From DATLFQ01 sp035540915 (GTDB lineage: Bacteria; Actinomycetota; Acidimicrobiia; Acidimicrobiales; GCA-2861595): a stretch of 22,184 bases of DNA. The notes below the pieces were generated by a model, which searched no databases, was not told the DNA's origin, and worked only from the letters and a program-made list of their open reading frames with translations. Both the position numbers and the translations under genes were made by a program. The stretch covers positions 1 through 22,184 of the forward strand of contig DATLFQ010000193.1 in the NCBI GenBank assembly GCA_035540915.1, read 5' to 3'. Shown here piece by piece: positions 21,080 through 22,184 of the stretch (its first letter is position 1; each line of letters starts with the position of its first letter).

Positions 21080-21094
21080 CGGCGCCGGCAGCTC

Positions 21095-21167
21095 GGCCCC
21101 ATCGTCTAGTGGCCTAGGACACCACCCTCTCAAGGTGGCGGCACGGGTTCGAATCCCGTTGGGGCTG
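21095..21167 (+). tRNA. tRNA-Glu (anticodon CUC)
   Basis: A complete cloverleaf is visible. The acceptor GGCCCCA (21095-21101) pairs with TGGGGCT (21160-21166) including a terminal G-U pair. The anticodon stem is CCACC/GGTGG with loop CTCTCAA (anticodon CTC at 21129-21131). The T arm is ACGGG-TTCGAAT-CCCGT. The discriminator is G21167 and CCA is not encoded. It reads GAG codons and is the substrate of the nearby GltX. Confidence 0.96.
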
Positions 21168-21435
21168 CAAAGAAGGGCAGGTCACAGCCACTTGTGACGG
21201 GTCTGTCCCCACTATCGAGAGGTGGGAACAGCTGCTGCAGCACGCGTGATTCTCGCTGACGACGACGCCTTCTGCGGCTGCGAAACGGCCCAGGGATCCA
21301 GATCGTGCCCGCATGTGCCGGAGGGCGCCCAGACGCGGTTCAGGGCCACTTGGACAGTCGGGACCTCGGTAGCCCGCGTTCCCAGCGGGGGAGTGAGCCC
21401 CAGGGTCCCAGGCGTCGCGCACCCTGAGGCAACCC
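21168..21435. other. Intergenic region after tRNA-Glu
   Basis: This 268-bp stretch holds no convincing gene. GTCACA...TGTGAC forms a small inverted repeat near 21181-21198. A hairpin follows: CTGTCCCCAC (about 21202-21211) pairs with GTGGGAACAG (21222-21231) with one mismatch. The GTG at 21222 opens a frame reading VGTAAAARVILADDDAF, which resembles the start of a response-regulator receiver domain but loses all similarity afterwards. Confidence 0.4.
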
Positions 21436-22184
21436 TCATACGGTCGGCGTCGTGCCGTAAACCCACACCTCCGACCCCACAGGGGCCAGCTCGTTTCCCC
21501 AGATGAAGTCGATGGCAGGCAGGGTCAGGCGCACGCACCCGTGGGAGACCGGGTAGGGGGGGACGAAGGAGTAGCCGTGGACGGCGATGCCGTCCTCGTG
21601 GAAGTACTTGGGCCTCACCAGTCGGCCGAGGTTGGACACCCGCACGCCGTCAATCTGCCGGAAGATCGTCCAGCGTCCCTCGGGCGTGTCGGCCAGGTAG
21701 GTGCGGCCCTCGAAGGTGTACGGCTTCTCGGTGCCGGTCGAGGTGTTGAACACCCACTCCGTCCGGCCGCCTCGGACCACGAAGAGCAGCTGGCGGGTCT
21801 TGTCGACCTCCAGGAGGTCTCCGCCGCCGCTCCTCGACACCGGGCGGGAGGCGACCGACAGGGCGCGCCTGGTCGTCGTGCCCACCAGGCCGTCCACCTT
21901 CAGGCCCTCGTACTTCTGGAAGGCGTACACCGCCTGTTGGAGCAGCTTTCCGAACACGCCATCGACGGGGGCCCACCCAGTAGCCGAGGTCGCGCAGGCG
22001 ACGCTGCAGGGCCGCAACGCCCGGCCCGGAGTCCTTGATCTCGACGACCGGGAAGGCCCCGTGCGCCAGCCAGTAGCCGTCCCCACCGGGACTCGCGGCG
22101 ATGGCGACGGTGCGCGCCTCGGACTTGGCGTCGTCGGCCTCGGCCGCTGATCCGCGTTCGAGGACGCCAAAGGCGTAGACCTGC
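21436..22184 (-). CDS. L,D-transpeptidase (YkuD) with peptidoglycan-binding domain; frameshifted, 5' end off the window
   Basis: The C-terminal domain is a YkuD transpeptidase, which forms 3-3 cross-links in peptidoglycan. LEVDKTRQLLFVVRGG starts it, and HGYSFVPPYPVSHGCVRLTL has the catalytic SHGCVR with the active cysteine. Before it lies a peptidoglycan-binding domain (VDGVFGKLLQQAVYAFQKYE). Its first half, GVAALQRRLRDLGYW, is encoded in another frame, which stays open to the window edge and also contains VYAFGVLERGSA and SPGGDGYWLAHG. Such GYWL/VYAFG stretches are typical of secreted actinobacterial repeat proteins. The two frames join if one G is removed from the run of five at 21967-21971. 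The signal peptide would lie beyond the right edge. Either the gene is mutated or the sequence has a homopolymer error. Confidence 0.85.
   Translation of the reverse strand, partial: RSTPLASSNADQRPRPTTPSPRRAPSPSPRVPVGTATGWRTGPSRSSRSRTPGRALRPCSVACATSATGWAPVDGVFGKLLQQAVYAFQKYEGLKVDGLVGTTTRRALSVASRPVSRSGGGDLLEVDKTRQLLFVVRGGRTEWVFNTSTGTEKPYTFEGRTYLADTPEGRWTIFRQIDGVRVSNLGRLVRPKYFHEDGIAVHGYSFVPPYPVSHGCVRLTLPAIDFIWGNELAPVGSEVWVYGTTPTV

Noticed and set aside
20892..21094. Long -35 boxes for the two tRNA promoters
   Set aside because: No TTGACN-like hexamer at 16-18 nt from TACGCT or TATGCT; GTGACC before tRNA-Glu is too close to the -10 to be convincing.
1..22184. CRISPR arrays, insertion sequences, phage genes or a biosynthetic gene cluster
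   Set aside because: No repeat-spacer pattern, transposase, integrase or phage motifs were found, and the lone glycosyltransferase and peroxidase have no partner synthase genes.

Overview
The window is a high-GC bacterial chromosome segment (roughly 70-75% G+C by eye) with dense, short-spaced genes, many GTG starts and very strong G/C preference at third codon positions. The gene content points to an actinomycete, most likely a member of the Acidimicrobiia or a close relative. The clues are an NdgR/LtbR-type IclR regulator divergent from leuC, an actinobacterial-type LeuB, a citramalate synthase in a leuB-ilvE-cimA operon, gltX close to tRNA-Gln(CUG) and tRNA-Glu(CUC), and a secreted L,D-transpeptidase with a GYWLA-type repeat. 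The lineage assignment is inference; no rRNA is present.

Layout, left to right. (1) 1-1387: the 5' half of leuC (minus) and the divergent ndgR-like regulator share a 36-bp control region. (2) 1392-7118: envelope and accessory genes, namely a beta-propeller-like lipoprotein, a MATE exporter, a secreted PKD-like protein and a lipoprotein (low-GC pair), an alpha/beta hydrolase and a Kelch-repeat lipoprotein. (3) 7274-10389, minus strand: a GH15/trehalase-like protein without recognisable catalytic motifs, greA, and a GT1 glycosyltransferase. (4) 10390-14626: leuB, ilvE, cimA and an uncharacterised gene, apparently one operon behind a leader that carries a 10-codon ORF and an intrinsic terminator. 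(5) 14669-18820: an epoxide-hydrolase-like protein, a one-helix membrane protein, a YceH/DUF480 protein, a large haem peroxidase and a short rhodanese. (6) 18821-21167: gltX, a YdcF/SanA-type membrane protein, tRNA-Gln and tRNA-Glu. (7) 21436 to the edge: an L,D-transpeptidase with an apparent frameshift.

How the genes work together. LeuC, LeuB, IlvE and CimA supply branched-chain amino acids: CimA makes citramalate from pyruvate and acetyl-CoA, LeuCD and LeuB carry both the citramalate (isoleucine) and isopropylmalate (leucine) routes, and IlvE does the final transamination. NdgR is the expected regulator of leuC, and the leuB operon appears to be controlled by transcription attenuation. GltX with tRNA-Glu and tRNA-Gln fits the indirect Gln-tRNA route of most actinobacteria. 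leuC-ndgR and gltX-tRNA are also neighbours in Streptomyces (from memory), so the intervening genes look like lineage-specific cargo inside an old neighbourhood.

The best candidates for something undescribed are the leuB leader attenuator with its apparently leaderless mini-ORF (10474-10576), a recurrent TANNNT element 6-9 nt upstream of start codons, long near-perfect palindromes at gene ends (one a 47-nt perfect palindrome holding both stop codons of two converging genes), and a haem peroxidase whose distal histidine position reads arginine.
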